This document shows, piece by piece, positions 35,670 through 48,230 of a stretch of 64,000 nucleotides of DNA. The stretch covers positions 155,671,043 through 155,735,042 of the forward strand of contig CP136069.1 of assembly GCA_032622095.1 (NCBI GenBank). The letters are read 5' to 3'. The translations under genes were made by a program, and so were the position numbers. Position 1 is the stretch's first letter. The number at the start of each line of letters is the position of its first letter. The notes below the pieces were generated by a model, which ran no database searches, had not been told where the DNA came from, and saw only the letters and a list, made by a program, of their open reading frames with translations. Source of the DNA: Siphonodentalium dalli. Lineage: Eukaryota > Mollusca > Scaphopoda > Gadilida > Siphonodentaliidae.

Positions 35670-35763
35670 CACAGACCACTGGGGGAATTACTAAAATACC
35701 AATATAGACTATACCAGTGGTATAGTCTATATTGGTATTTTAGTAATTTTCCCCAGGGGCCTC
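35670..35763. repeat. Palindrome flanked by 10-bp direct repeats
   Basis: Arms of about 36 bp (GGGGAATTACTAAAATACC ... inverted) meet at 35,716. TGAACCGGCC occurs at 35,660-35,669 and 35,764-35,773. Confidence 0.8.
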
Positions 35764-36049
35764 TGAACCGGCCGTCTGTTCACGTTTTGTTAATTATAAA
35801 CGCTCTGTATTATAAGTAGTTGCTTTGGTTTTTATTAAAACATATATGCAAAATGTCGTTCAACATAACGTACTTTCGAAGTTCATATGCAGTTTGTTAA
35901 CTATAACAGGCGTTTAGCATATTTGTCAACATAACCAGAGCAAATGGCATTAACATCATTTATATATGGCTTCTACAAGTATGTCTCAGATTGGAAATAA
36001 GTCTATTTGGAGCACGATATGAAGTCCTGTTCACATTATAGCAATATAA

Positions 36050-36105
36050 ATAAAGAGCGTTTCGTGTTAGTATTCCATGAATGTTGGCAATCAATAAAGA
36101 GCGTC
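36050..36105 (+). promoter_or_regulatory. Paired AAAGAGCG box
   Basis: ATAAAGAGCGTT at 36,050 and ATAAAGAGCGTC at 36,094 (44 bp apart), inside the nested TIR element. Confidence 0.5.
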
Positions 36106-37786
36106 TAGCTCAGTGCTTCCATCGTGGTGTATTTTATGTGTATGCCGTCGTGGCGACATATTCGGTTTCCTGGTATTATAGATGCTTCAAAGACGTATAC
36201 TGTATAATATAACCTAATATCTGCATTGAAAGGGGCGAATATATGTCTCGCATCGCCTTAATGGCATGTTATATGGGTGAATGTTCACATTCTGAGTTAC
36301 GATGTATAAGTCCCTTTAATAACTGAAATAATATATTTGAGCTCGTTACGTTTGTTTAAAATCGGCACTGGAAGCATTCAGGTATGTGTGGAGTCTGACG
36401 CGAAAACACAGTTAGAAAGCGCGCTCGTGCAGTTAAGTATGCACCAGTCATTATACTGATTATCGCCCTTGGATTACAATATCATAATTATTCTTAGACA
36501 CGCCCTTGTATCTGTCACCAGACACTGTACCTGGGCATATAACATACACAGAACCAACATTTTCTGCGCATAGCTGTAATAAATTGTCGAGAGCCAGTCT
36601 AAAAGCGCGCGAACTTAAAATACTACTTAAGTATGACTTAATCTTGTTTTGTGAAACGCGTTCTTGAAACGGAAAAGTTACATCATAAGATCCACCTTAG
36701 ATCTTAGATTAAGTCCATCTTAAGATAGTCTTATGACATTGCTCCATGAAACAGCCTGGTAGTTTGTGTGGTATTGGCTGAACGCACAAGGTGTCTTCGG
36801 TATATCGTTAACGACACACGCTGTCGATGATGTGATTGGTCCAATCTATCAGATTGGTGACATAATTGAGATTTTCGAAATGGCACAACGTAAGGAAGAG
36901 GAAAAACCAAGACAACATATCAGTTAATTACAGGGGATAGGTCCAACACACTCGAAAAATCTATGGCGAGGGTAGAGGGTATACTGTGTGTGGGTGCATG
37001 CCCATCTTGATAATCTCAACTGCACCACCCCTTTAACCAGACCAAACACGTTTGCGTATTTCAATTGCACACTGTGGTCACTAGTCGGGGGTATCAAGAT
37101 AATCTACTGGGCGAAACACGGCTCTGTCCAATATGAGAATTATTTTTAAACGGCAATAGGGAAGGATGATCAAAATACACCGGACAGTCCACAGTTCTGT
37201 ACATGTGAGAACATTTTGAAATCGGCACACGAATATAGCAAAATCCTAGCATCTACAATTATATGTAGACTGGACTCAAGCTTTATTTCCAAGCGTTGTA
37301 AATTTCCAACCTGACAACGAATTCCCTAGTAAAAAAATGATGAGTGGAGGTTTGTTGGACTCGATAGAATTTAAGCAAAATCCAAATACTATAGACATGA
37401 TATATTTCCTACAATTTCCGAAGAAATTGCTTTCCGGTACTGGTGGATGGTTTCGGTCTCTTTGTTTTCAAGGATTTTGATGTTTCAATTAATGCACTTT
37501 TTGCTCAAATAGTGTTGCATTCATCCGTTGTGTACCTCATTATTTCCATCGGTTACTCATGATTGAACTGAACCAAACATGTACTGTTACTCTGATATGC
37601 GCAACATGTTTCATGTACGCAACCGATGGTCAACCCATGATTGTCCCCCAATCACCTTGATTGAATAATCCTATACCGCGCGGCGATGACTTCCCATCGA
37701 TGCCCACCGAGAAGTTGGCATTGATCGTCGCATCGTTTTAACTACCTGGACTATATATAAACCCAGCTGGTGAATACGACCCCATG

Positions 37787-38130
37787 GGTTTTTCATTAAG
37801 AACAAAATCATTTTACAAGAATACGGCGTTCCAGACACACGTGAATATAAAAACTGGCTCATGTCCATATAAATGTAAGTCGCGCGGGAAAACGTTTACC
37901 GCAGAAGAGTACCCGCAACGTCATGCAAAAGCATGGGGTGGAACTCTGGCTACTCATGCTCAGAATGTACGCTGTGTTACTCTGATGCAAGCAGTTTAAG
38001 GGTTCACAGAATTACCGTACACGGTGGGTGAACTGTCCCATTCAGCTGTGACTGTGGCAGGGTTTACAAGGACAATACTGGCCTTGAAAACCACAGGCAG
38101 AAGGCAAAGCATTCAGTGTTCATAATAATA
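37787..38130 (+). pseudogene. C2H2 zinc-finger gene fragment
   Basis: Three or four C2H2 fingers can be followed. First a helix end (FQTHVNIKTG), then a finger CPYKCKSRGKTFTAEEYPQRH in which the second Cys is Arg. After a frameshift near 37,945 comes a good finger YSCSECTLCYSDASSLRVHR, a TGA at about 38,026, and a last finger FSCDCGRVYKDNTGLENHR. It begins three bases after the end of the 3-kb transposon, so its 5' part was lost or displaced. Seen: finger spacing, frameshift, stop. Inferred: decayed host zinc-finger gene or gene fragment with DNA-binding ancestry. Confidence 0.7.
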
Positions 38131-40109
38131 CAATGTCTTCCATATTCGTTTGTTGTAAAAAACTGTATATTTGTTGCATACTACTAACACACTTATGGGT
38201 CAGGGGACGTGGCTGCTGGAGTTTCCACTTTGCCATTTCCAACTGCACCCATCCACAAACAACCAGACCAAATCCATAGAGTTGACATACCATTGCACCA
38301 ACCAAGGTTGGAACTTTTCAACTGGCATTTCAAACTCATCAACTTTTGGACATTTTCCAAACTAAGGTTGAAATATGTTCAACTGCATGGTGGCCATTTC
38401 AGACCAAAATTATAAAATGAATATGCTTTCGTTCTTCTGAAAACAACATACCCCCCCCCCCCTTAATTACTGTTTGGAAAATCAAACAAAATGGAAACAA
38501 TTTGAATCTATTATATACTTTCCGATTGTTGAAAGAAATTACCAAAAACTACCCCATGTCGACACGCTCATTTGTGGAGCGTTAACGGGGAGAAGTGGGT
38601 TATCATTATGGGTAAAACATTAATTGATAACTGTTTATTATGGAACATTGGTTAAGGGATTTGAGTGTCTACTCCACCAAAGTTTGTTAATATGGCCAAT
38701 AGTTGGAAATGTCATGCATGCCTGCATGCCTCTTTACTTGGCAATTGTAGATTAGTCGATTTGTGTCAGATATATTGTGGACTGAAATGTCAATCATTTG
38801 AAATGGCCAACCATATGGGTGTAACGTTGAAAATTAAACTCAAAGATTGACAGTTTGTGTTACATGTATACAAGCTCCAACTCGATGTGGTTGATCTGAT
38901 AACACATGCTGGATCCGAGCTGATAATTTCTGGAATCCTGAGGCTCTGGTATTGTTGTTGTTGTAGGTGGCGGTGGTGGTACCTTGTTGGTTATCACCAT
39001 TATTGTTGATCAATGTGGTGTTGGTGGTATTGCTGAGTCGTCTTCGGTATTGGTGGTGGTATAGCTATGGTCATTAGATACGGATATTTTTGTTTTCTTA
39101 AATATAACTATATATAGATGGTATTCGCGCAGCGTTATCCTGTCGTCCACGGACACAAATATTTCAATATTACTTTGTGAAATTGCAGATGGTCATTTCA
39201 GCCAAACCTTGGCTGTTTATTTCACACCACTTTCTGGGATAACCTGTGTGTCGACTGAGAACCTGTGTGTCAATTGAGGAGAACACACGGATGATTTGTG
39301 TAAATGTTAGCCCAAACGACATTTCGAAGTAACGACGGGTTTGTTGTTTATTTCGAGGAATAATACCGCATCATATGAATTCAGCCCAAATATATTGACA
39401 GGTGTCAAGGGTCTAACTCTATACTGAGCAATAAAAAACTAATATTAATAAATACCGAGTATATTTAATTTAACGCCAATGGGTCGTTTATGTGCGTTTA
39501 AGAGTGTATTTATGCCTAAAGCAAAGTGAAATAACGATCTTAAAATGAATTGGCCGGGATATTTTATTAGTTATCAGGGTTACCAGGGTCGTAGTTGCAT
39601 AAATTACAATATATTTTATGTTTATGCTAAGATAACTTGATCGGTATTGAGGTTAACACAAATCCCATATATGGAAATTCCAAATATGGAAAGTGACGTG
39701 CGCAAAACAGATAAAACGACGAAATGTTGTCAAATTCCACGTCTGAATACGCGTCTTATTCTCACTTATACCGTGTTTATATCAGTGTTATTCTATGTGT
39801 TGTTGTGTATTGTATTACTTTGATCAAGGTTGCGCTTTTGTTATTCTCACAAAAGGTAAATTTGATGCGTGTTTGATGCGTGTTTACATTTCAAAATTGC
39901 GTCTGCCATCTACAGTAACACTAACAGTGCGACGGAATTCCACATGTCCGAGCGCCATTGACTGATTGATTCCTTAATTACGAGACTAATTTATCGAATG
40001 AGGTCAAATTTTCCCATATAACAAGACTCGTATGTTATTCTGCACCATTCTGACGAGTGCCGACTTTCATTTCGCATTATTTTCGTTTTTATCGAAAAAT
40101 AATCGTTCT
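38131..40109. other. No gene; poly(C) at 38,449, GGT-rich at 38,953-39,062
   Basis: Contains a run of 12 C and an impure GTT/GGT repeat. Short ORFs only. Confidence 0.4.
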
Positions 40110-40556
40110 CTATGCCTACTCTCGGGCTCCAAATAAAAGTGCAGGCCTCAATAATAGTGCAGGAGGGAAATTTCATTGAATGTTAATAAAAGTGCAGACC
40201 CAAATAATAGTGCAGGGGAAACTCTGAGCAAAACATCAACTGTTAAACATATTATTTTTACAGTTCGTGTAGGTCAAGTATAGGAATCAACATAGTACAG
40301 TATATGTTACGTGGTGTTTTATTCAGTATTTAAATGTTCACATGTGTGTCATATACATGCATTAAGATATAAACTCATCATTAACATTTTGGTATCAGAG
40401 TCATATAGGAATCTTGAGTTTGTGCTGATTTCAATTTTCATAGCCTGAAAATTAATAAACGTGCAGACCCAAATAAGCACTGTGCAGGGGGGGGGAATTT
40501 CCCAAGAAAATAATAAACGTGCATGCATGTTTATTTGGAGCCCAAGAGTATGGACT
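40110..40556. mobile_element. Foldback element with iterated TGCAG motifs
   Basis: Ends CTCTCGGGCTCCAAATAAA and (inverse) CTCTTGGGCTCCAAATAAA. The subterminal motif AATAAAAGTGCAG / AATAATAGTGCAG is repeated four times on the left and mirrored on the right. About 450 bp. Confidence 0.75.
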
Positions 40557-41449
40557 GGAGATTCCCATGTAAATTTTTTCAACCAAAAAAAAATTCATTG
40601 TTTTGCCAATTTCAAGCTAGTTTATAGCATGGTCATGGCATAATTTGCCCTAGCGAGTGTCGGTAGACGTTTCTTGAGTGTGCACAACAAATTTTGGTCC
40701 CAACGAAGCAGGCTAAAATCCTGAAATTTGTCAATTTTACTTTGCGTGTGAAGAAAATATTCATTTAAACTTCCAAAATTGGTTGAAATATGCTCAACAA
40801 CATTCAGTTGAATGGTGACATTATTTATAGTCACCGACTAACTTCCACGATGAATCAAATTTGTTTTTATTGGTGACAATTATGTCGCGAGAGATAAAAA
40901 TGTAAATTTTTTAAAGAAAATGTAAAATTTTAGCTCATTTTAAGACTTTAATTGCTTGTAGATCGGTGTTAATTATCTTCGTCAATGATGTCATGTCACG
41001 CTTGTTAATAATTCATTTGTTCGGAAATACTTATTGGGGGTCGAAATGTATAAAATTTAACTACCACCACTTCCAAAAACAACACCGATTATAAAACAAT
41101 AACGCTCTTTGTTCCATGCAATGGAAATGGCTATTTATTGTCCTGATATCAGTGATATAAATGAATGCCTAAAATTAGTATTATCCTGAAATAAATTTAT
41201 GCCACTTTGGCGAACATGGGAACCACGGTACAATTTATGCCATTTAGGCACACTTCAGAGTGAAATCAGGGCTTATATTTCGGCGAGAATCCAAATCGAG
41301 ATTCTCGTAAATATTCTTGCAAATTACCCTGGATTCTCGTGAAAAAGTATATATGGATTCTCGCAAAATCAGATGAAATATATGCCCTGGAAATATAGCA
41401 AATCGTTTAATGCTTTAGAATTTTTGTTTTCGGAGATTTATATATATGC
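40557..41449. other. No recognised gene
   Basis: Contains a single AACGCTCTTTGT box at 41,101 without a clear partner. Confidence 0.35.
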
Positions 41450-41765
41450 TTAAAGACATATTATGGACTTGTTATGGACTTTTTCGGGTGCGAGAAATTG
41501 ATAAGTTAGTGCTCAGGCACTTTGCCAACCTGGGGAATGTTATCATTCTACTAACATCACTGAAAATTTCCAAAAAAATCTACCACACCACTTCATAGAG
41601 AACATCGTCTGAACTACTCCAAATTGTAAATATTTACATCTCGATTCGGGGCGCAACTATCGGCTATAATTAAACAAAAATTATTTCGCCATCGAGAGTC
41701 ATTGCATTTAACTAATATATAAGAATGACGTTGTGTATCATCCATTTAGATTAATATTCGTAACA
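41450..41765. repeat. Dispersed repeat family F copy 2
   Basis: Direct-orientation homologue of 22,946-23,255, beginning TTAAAGACATATTATGGAC. Confidence 0.75.
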
Positions 41766-41954
41766 AATAACTACTTTGAGAAAGATTATTCTTAATTTCT
41801 ATTTGATCACTCTGCCCGTTGTCTGCCGGAGTGTTTCACATCACTTTAATCAAGGAAGACTGTTCAGAAAAACTGCATTTCAAGATCACCAAACAACTTT
41901 CCTTTTTAGGGCCACCACATCTTTCCAAAGATGTACTTCTTCCATTTTGCTATC

Positions 41955-42255
41955 AAAGACCGAAAAATGTCGTTAAACTAGAGATCCAAATACCCACTAA
42001 GGGCCCCTATATCTTGAAATATTAAAGACCGAGAATGTCGTTAAACTATAAAGACCGAAAAATGTCGTTAAACTAGAGATCCAAATACCCCCTATATCTT
42101 GAGATATTATAAAGACCGAAAAATGTCATTAAACTATTAAAGACCGAAAAATGTCGTTAAACTACAAAGACCGAAAAATGTCGTTAAACTAGAGATCCAA
42201 ACATCCCCATCCCCTATTTTTTTTAGACAATTAAGAACGAAATATGTCGTTACAC
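41955..42255. repeat. Minisatellite, 27-bp unit in a higher-order array
   Basis: AAAGACCGAAAAATGTCGTT occurs about seven times. Some units are separated by a second block (AGAGATCCAAATACCC ... TATATCTTGA), giving an alternating structure. Confidence 0.9.
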
Positions 42256-42515
42256 CATTAATACATAATTTGTGTTTATGAAAGTCTGGCACCCATTAGC
42301 AGTTTGTTTTCAGTACATTTTAATATTCATTGGAACGTAAACAATTATTCGCTGACAGAAATCATGTTAATATTGCCTTTCGTTACTGGTTTCCTCGACT
42401 CAAATATTTCTCACTGCTCAATACTTATAATTAAAAAAAATGTTCTGTGTTTTGTGTCACTTCTTAATAGCATTATGTATTCTGCTATTGACAAGAAACA
42501 AAGTTGCAGTATACG

Positions 42516-43000
42516 TTAAAGGTACGGAAGGCCTTGGTGGGTATCCTGTGAACATATTTCCACCTGCCAAAAACCGCTACAAACGAAAATAATATTCAAA
42601 TATAGACATACTTTGTTAATATACAAATGAGAAATATCTCATAAACAGTATGTTATTGTCGTAAATTTATGTAAACAAAGCATAAAAAGTTACTTTCTTG
42701 GTGTTTCTTTATATTATGATGGTAAACATAAAGAGCGTTCTTTGTTGCTCAATTCCTTATTTGGAAATAATAAAGAGCGTTTATACCATTTGTGTATTAG
42801 CCAGTAGCATTGTGCTGCCTTCTATAACACAATCAGACTCTTGTTTAGGTAAAATTTAGTAGGTCTTTATGTGAGCATGATGTTTACGCGATAGTGATCG
42901 TATATTTGAACCAAAATGTATGCGTTTTAATATTTTTCTGTTTACGGTGTTTGGAACAAATATGAATATTTTCGACAACTAAGCCCCCTCGTCCCTTTAA
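42516..43000. mobile_element. MITE family A copy 3
   Basis: TTAA at 42,516 and 42,997. Starts TTAAAGGTACGGAAGGCCTT. Carries the paired ATAAAGAGCGTT boxes (42,728 and 42,770). Confidence 0.85.
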
Positions 43001-44224
43001 TATAATTAATATAACATCCCTCATCCAATAATCTCCAAATTGCATATCTAATTTCAATCCTAGTTACACGTCACGCCGCCCCTCATCATTTGCCAATTGT
43101 ACATCCTTTTTTTTGCTGCTGCTGCAACTGTTCAATTTCTTTAAAAATTATTGAAAAAATGGCCCTCCCGCCCGCCGACATTTACCTCTGATTTTTTTTT
43201 TATCATCGGTCCGCACCAAAATTGAGCACACGTCCCTATATAATATACCTATTTAAACCAGTATACCACGGTGGTGTACTATATCAACCGTTCATTTAAC
43301 CGTTTAGGTAGCATATTTCCACGTATACGTTATCACGACAAATCCCTGCTGATCTGTTATTAATGAACCAAACACTTAACACGTCAACACACTCTGGCCC
43401 GCCAATGCTACAGTGTATAAACGTAACGGGGCAAATATGCACATTATATTGGCAGCTAACGAGAGCATTCATCATCAGCAATCTGCTCACCCCTTTTAGC
43501 CGATACGATAGAAACTAAACGATTTGTTACTTCTAATTACCCGTACTTAATTACACTACTTGCGTGTTAATAAAGTACGACCCCATTACCACTAAAGGTG
43601 AAACATGGGATTTAGAACATTAATATTCACTCTTACATAGTTCCACATTCAAGGTTCGTCTTGTGTAATCGTATGTCAGTTGTAACGTTGTGAAACCGCA
43701 ACCGAACTGAATTATTCTATTGCTAAATAGTTCATGGCTGACCTGATGCATGCATCTTAGTTTTCGCTGACATCCGATGTGTACTGTGGTGTGATCTATA
43801 TAATGTCAATTTTACGTACTCTATAGTTCTTCATGCTGATGTTATTTGATGACGCGTTCGACAGCCACTCGAATATATTAAAAATGAGTCGGCAGAAGCT
43901 GACATCAGAACGGTCTCTGGACATGATCTACCATCTCATTTCTGTGAACAAAAAATGGAAACATAACGTTAAGTTACATAAAATATAATCCTGGAACTAA
44001 TATATGTTTTCAAAAGACGGCCAGACGAGGAAAATCAGTTGAAAACCCATCAGCTCCATCTAATTCCATACACCGTTTAATGGCATGCTATATTACAGAG
44101 TTATAATCTGTCCGACGTGTCCTAAATTCAATAAACATTCCAATTTTGGGAAACTTTAACACCGAGTCGGTTGGTACTCAAAACGTATTTCTCACCGCAA
44201 CAATGGTACTTGTCACCGAGTTGT
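43001..44224. other. No recognised gene
   Basis: Only short unrelated ORFs. Left flank of the composite transposon. Confidence 0.4.
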
Positions 44225-44674
44225 GGTTAGAAGGAACTAAATGTTTTCCATAGGCGACAGTGCTAACATTTATCCACATTGTTGATAAATAATTGAGATC
44301 CCATACCTTTCTTTGCAAAAATCAAAACCACTGGTCCTTAAGACAACTTAATGCATAATTGGATTTGTTTCCAGCCACGCCTTTTTCATTTAAAACTCGG
44401 CGCTTTTAATACTACCGTCAGATTCGCAGAAAATTTCACTACCAAAATATATCTGGTACAACAAATTTATAAATGCTTTACAGACAACCTGAATGGACAG
44501 ATTCATCAACCTCGCTTAAATGAATCAATAGACTATAAACTATATTTTATTTCACCGCAAATTTCTTACTCATAGTATGACCCAATCAGCAGACAGAGTG
44601 TATTTTATGCTGCTTTGAGATACCCTGTAAATTTAACAAGGGGCATAATCCACCCTATTTAGTTCCTTCTAACC
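44225..44674. repeat. Left 450-bp terminal repeat
   Basis: Bounded by perfect 18-bp inverted repeats. Differs from the right copy at about 44,353 (T/C) and 44,556 (G/A). Could move alone as a MITE. Confidence 0.95.
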
Positions 44675-45551
44675 TCAAGAAGACACAAAACCCTATTGTT
44701 TGTTTGATATCATGATATTAAAATGTACATATGAATATAACGTGTTGATTAAAAGTTGTTTCGTATATGTACTCCCCTCGCTTCAGATGTACTCGCATAT
44801 CCAAGCGGCACACCATATTCATTTCTCTGAAATTATAATTCCTTTGGTTTAGAGGGGTCAACATAATAAAGAGTCTCTAAAAGCGAATTGTTTATGTCAT
44901 ACATATTAATTTTAATTTTTTTTCAAATCAATCACACCTTATGATATCATCACCGTCCATCGCCATAACACAGAAGTTGACCAGTCTGTTTTCATGGAGT
45001 AAACGTTAACCCTGCCAATTTTGATGGAAATCTGCCGTAACGCCAACACTCTTCCTTGCAGAAAATGTTTATGGCTGAAGCTGAGTCACTGAAATTAAAA
45101 ATGAGAAATTTACATTTACCATGTAATATATTTTTATAACAGGCAGTTCTTTGAAGTCAATACCTTTTGTGTAATTTTGCAAACATTAACCCCACCCCAT
45201 AAGCAGATTTTGAGTCTGGTGGATACCCTGATGACTTCATCTGCACTGGCTGCTAGGACATGGCATGGGTTGAGGGAAATTAAACAATTTATATCATCAG
45301 CCCAGATATGTGTGTGGCACTCATGCACAATTAAAGGTGCGAGCAGCTGATAAGGCATGCTTTGAATGTAAACAACAGAACCAGAATCCAAGAACATGAT
45401 GACAGGTAGGACATTGACAGATTTAAAATAAAAGTTCCTCCCCAGTCCAGGCAGTCATATTGTGAAAGTAAATTGCAGTGATCAGAGTGATTATTTTCAT
45501 AACAAATTCTGTGCTGATACTGGTTATGTGCTATTTTAAAATACTGCAAAC
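44675..45551. other. Upstream region of the transposase gene
   Basis: Holds the presumed promoter and 5' UTR. Minus-strand ORFs (45,397-45,134 and 45,549-45,331) show no recognised domain. Confidence 0.4.
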
Positions 45552-48196
45552 ATGGACATAAATGTTAAGAGTGGAAGTAAAAATATGAATACCAGATACA
45601 CATATGGTCCGAAAAATGGGCAGTTCAAATGTGGTCATTCAGATGGATGGAAACATGGAAATATTCCTAAAAATAAAGTTCGGAGAACAAGTTATGTTCG
45701 AAACAGTGTAAATAGTTTACCGAAAGTTAACCCTCTGCAAGCCACTTCAATTTCCAAATGCCGGACTGGGAAGGAACATGTAGAGTCGTCTGTTGTTACA
45801 AGATCTAAATGCTCTCAACCTCCATTGTCAAAAGGAAGATATTCTGCACCTGAAAAAGCAAGGTACATTTAGTTTTGATTATCAGACACCAACAATAGTA
45901 ATGCTAGTACGTTTTTAAAGAAGATATCAACCCTTAAACACCCAGAGTGTAAATAATGAAAAAAATTCAAAATCAGTTTCGAGCCCATATGCTGGTAATT
46001 TTTCATGCATATCAATGTAGTTGACACTTGAAATTAAGTATGATATGGTAGAAATAATTTTCCAACATCAAAATGTGAAAAATTTATTAAAAATTCTGAA
46101 GAAATGCATAATAATTACTAAAAAACATAGTTTTGCATGAAAGGGGTTAACGCATGAAATGCTCCTTGCTGAACTCCAGATTAAAATGCAATTTTAATGA
46201 ATTTAGTGTTTTGACTAACTAGTAGCATAAAAGCATAGTTTTAACCCAAGGAAAGACTACACAATTAACATAATTGAGGGGGGGGCGTGTAACACAATTC
46301 AAAATGTATATATGGACCAAATGAATAACAAGTATTTCAAGAAAACCAAAGGTGCAGAATATGTTCCCTTTTGATTTCAGGTTGACCACAGTAAAAAAGA
46401 AGGGTCCAGTTACAAAAAAGAACCCAACAGTGTGGGAAAGGGAGAGTGACTCATATCGTTCTATTCATATTCGACGCAATGCTGAGATGTGGAATTTTAC
46501 ATTTCGTGAACATAAGTCACAGCGACCAGATTGTGATGGATTTTTACACTGGGATTTGAGTGCCGAAGAGACTCGTGGGTTGTGTTCACGACAAAAAATG
46601 ATTTGTGATAAGTGTACATATAAATCTGCGATGTTCAATTTATACGGAGAAGTGATATCAGGAAATCGTGGTCGAAGAGCAGCACAACAGAACATTGGTT
46701 TGTGTATTGGCCTTAGTAAAACTCCAATAGCTGCTACCGCATTGCGTCGAATATGCCTCAGTTCAAATATGAAAGCTCCATCAACACGTGGCCTACAGAA
46801 AACATCAAATAAGGTCATGGCAGCCATAGTTGATAAAAATAAACTTGATCTTCAAACTCGACGGTCGCAGTTAGTGAAGAAACAGAGGCAAGATGGAAAG
46901 CCAAAACCTAGGGATATCGATATGCAGGCTGATGCGATTTATAATAACCCCCTATATAGTGGAGCGGGAAAAAACCCATTTCAACCAGCAACACAGGTGA
47001 TTTTCTCAGTTGCAGAAAATGTAACCCCAAACCACGATATAATTGGGCTGACCGTGCATAACAAACTGTGTTCAAAGGGCTGTCATTTGAAAACAAAGCC
47101 CTCACATAGGTGTTTCAAAGGTGAGTGCTTTGTAACACTGCCCTTTGAACATAGCATTGGTGATGAAAAAACTTGGGCAAAGGAGACTCTTCGTGATTTA
47201 AAGGAAAAAAGTGGTATTCAGGCTGATGTTTTAACAACTGACGGGGACGCTGCAACCGGTTTAGCAGCACAGGAGTTATTTGAAGAAGACGTAACCGATT
47301 CGCAACCCATGCATCAGCTGGATACCACTCATGTTTCCAGAAATCACAGAAAGTTCATCCGACACCACAAGATACTTCCCGATATCATAATTGGTTCAAC
47401 TGTTAAAAATCGAGATCAAACACAGGGGGAAATGGCAATGGATTTAGCAGACCGGTGTGGTGCCGAAATCAGAAAATCTTTGAAAAAATACCCGAGAAAC
47501 TTTCAACTAGTTAAGAGCAAACTTTCGTATGTGTGTGATGCTATAACACAGTGTTACCAGGGCAGGCACAGCCTATGTAAAAAACATTCTTTTGTTTGCA
47601 AGGGCAGGATTAAGGACAACTGGCTTATCAAAAGTCACTTGTTGCCAAAAGATTTCAAATTGAAGGAATCACATCAGACCACAGAAGTGATTCGCGAACT
47701 TGTACACCATCGCCTCAATCCTGCCATGCTTGATAAAACTTGTTCAAACACCAACACCCAAAAGGTGGAAAGTTTTAATCGAGCATTAACAACGGCAATC
47801 CCAAAGAATGTGACATTTTCAAGGAGTGTGTTTGGCCGGGCACATTCTATATGCCATTCTATAAATTGTGGATCATCAAACTCAATCAAGAGCTTGTGTG
47901 ATAATCTTGGATGTAAAATAGCAGATGGTTCGAAAGTTGAAAAATCGTTACATCAAGACCAAAAAGACACTGAATGCCGACGTGCGCACAAGAAAACAAA
48001 GAAGGCGAAACGTACTCGTGTAGAGAAAAGAAAAATGTTATATGACTTATACGAGCAGCACCAGGAGGTGATTAAGTACAAAAAAAACTCTAACATGCCA
48101 TCCACAAGTACCTCCAACATTGACGACAGAGTGGCTGTAGAACATTCCTATGGAAAATACTATAAGGGGAAAAGGGTTAATATAAAAAAAAAATAA
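45552..48196 (+). CDS. Mutator-like transposase, two exons
   Basis: Exon 1 45,552-45,862; intron 45,863-46,380 (AG|GTACAT ... TTGATTTCAG|G); exon 2 46,381-48,196. The joined frame is open for 708 codons with the split Arg codon restored. Exon 2 matches the metazoan Mutator-like transposase family: Cys/His cluster CSKGCHLK...HRC, TTDGDAATG (putative Asp 391), LDTTHVSRNHRK (Asp 418), and NTQKVESFNRAL (Glu 567) with PKNVTFSRSVFGR after it, as in that family. The C terminus is highly basic (KKTKKAKRTRVEKRK), a likely nuclear signal. No stop or frameshift, so it may be functional. Role: cutting and joining DNA at the 18-bp TIRs (inference). An unspliced start at 46,352 would give 614 residues. Confidence 0.8.
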
Positions 48197-48230
48197 CCCG
48201 TCAGTTAATACCTGAAGTTATTATATGTTT

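Larger units (their letters stand above)
34779..36756. mobile_element. 2.0-kb TIR element nested in the preceding one
   Basis: Ends TGTTTCATGAAGGCAACTTATG and, inverted, TGTTTCATGGAGCAATGTCATA, followed by CTTAAG-rich subterminal repeats and GCGTTTCAC on both sides. CCAGG / CCTGG flank it, a possible 5-bp duplication, and the outer element's arm resumes (TAGTT) after it. Confidence 0.6.
34741..37783. mobile_element. 3.0-kb TIR transposon, GGGGYCGTATTCACC ends
   Basis: Left end GGGGCCGTATTCACCAAGTG and right end (inverse) GGGGTCGTATTCACCAGCTG; the similarity continues through GGGTTTAT and CCAGGTAGTT. The left arm is split by another element. No transposase ORF. No target duplication could be defined. 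Confidence 0.65.
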
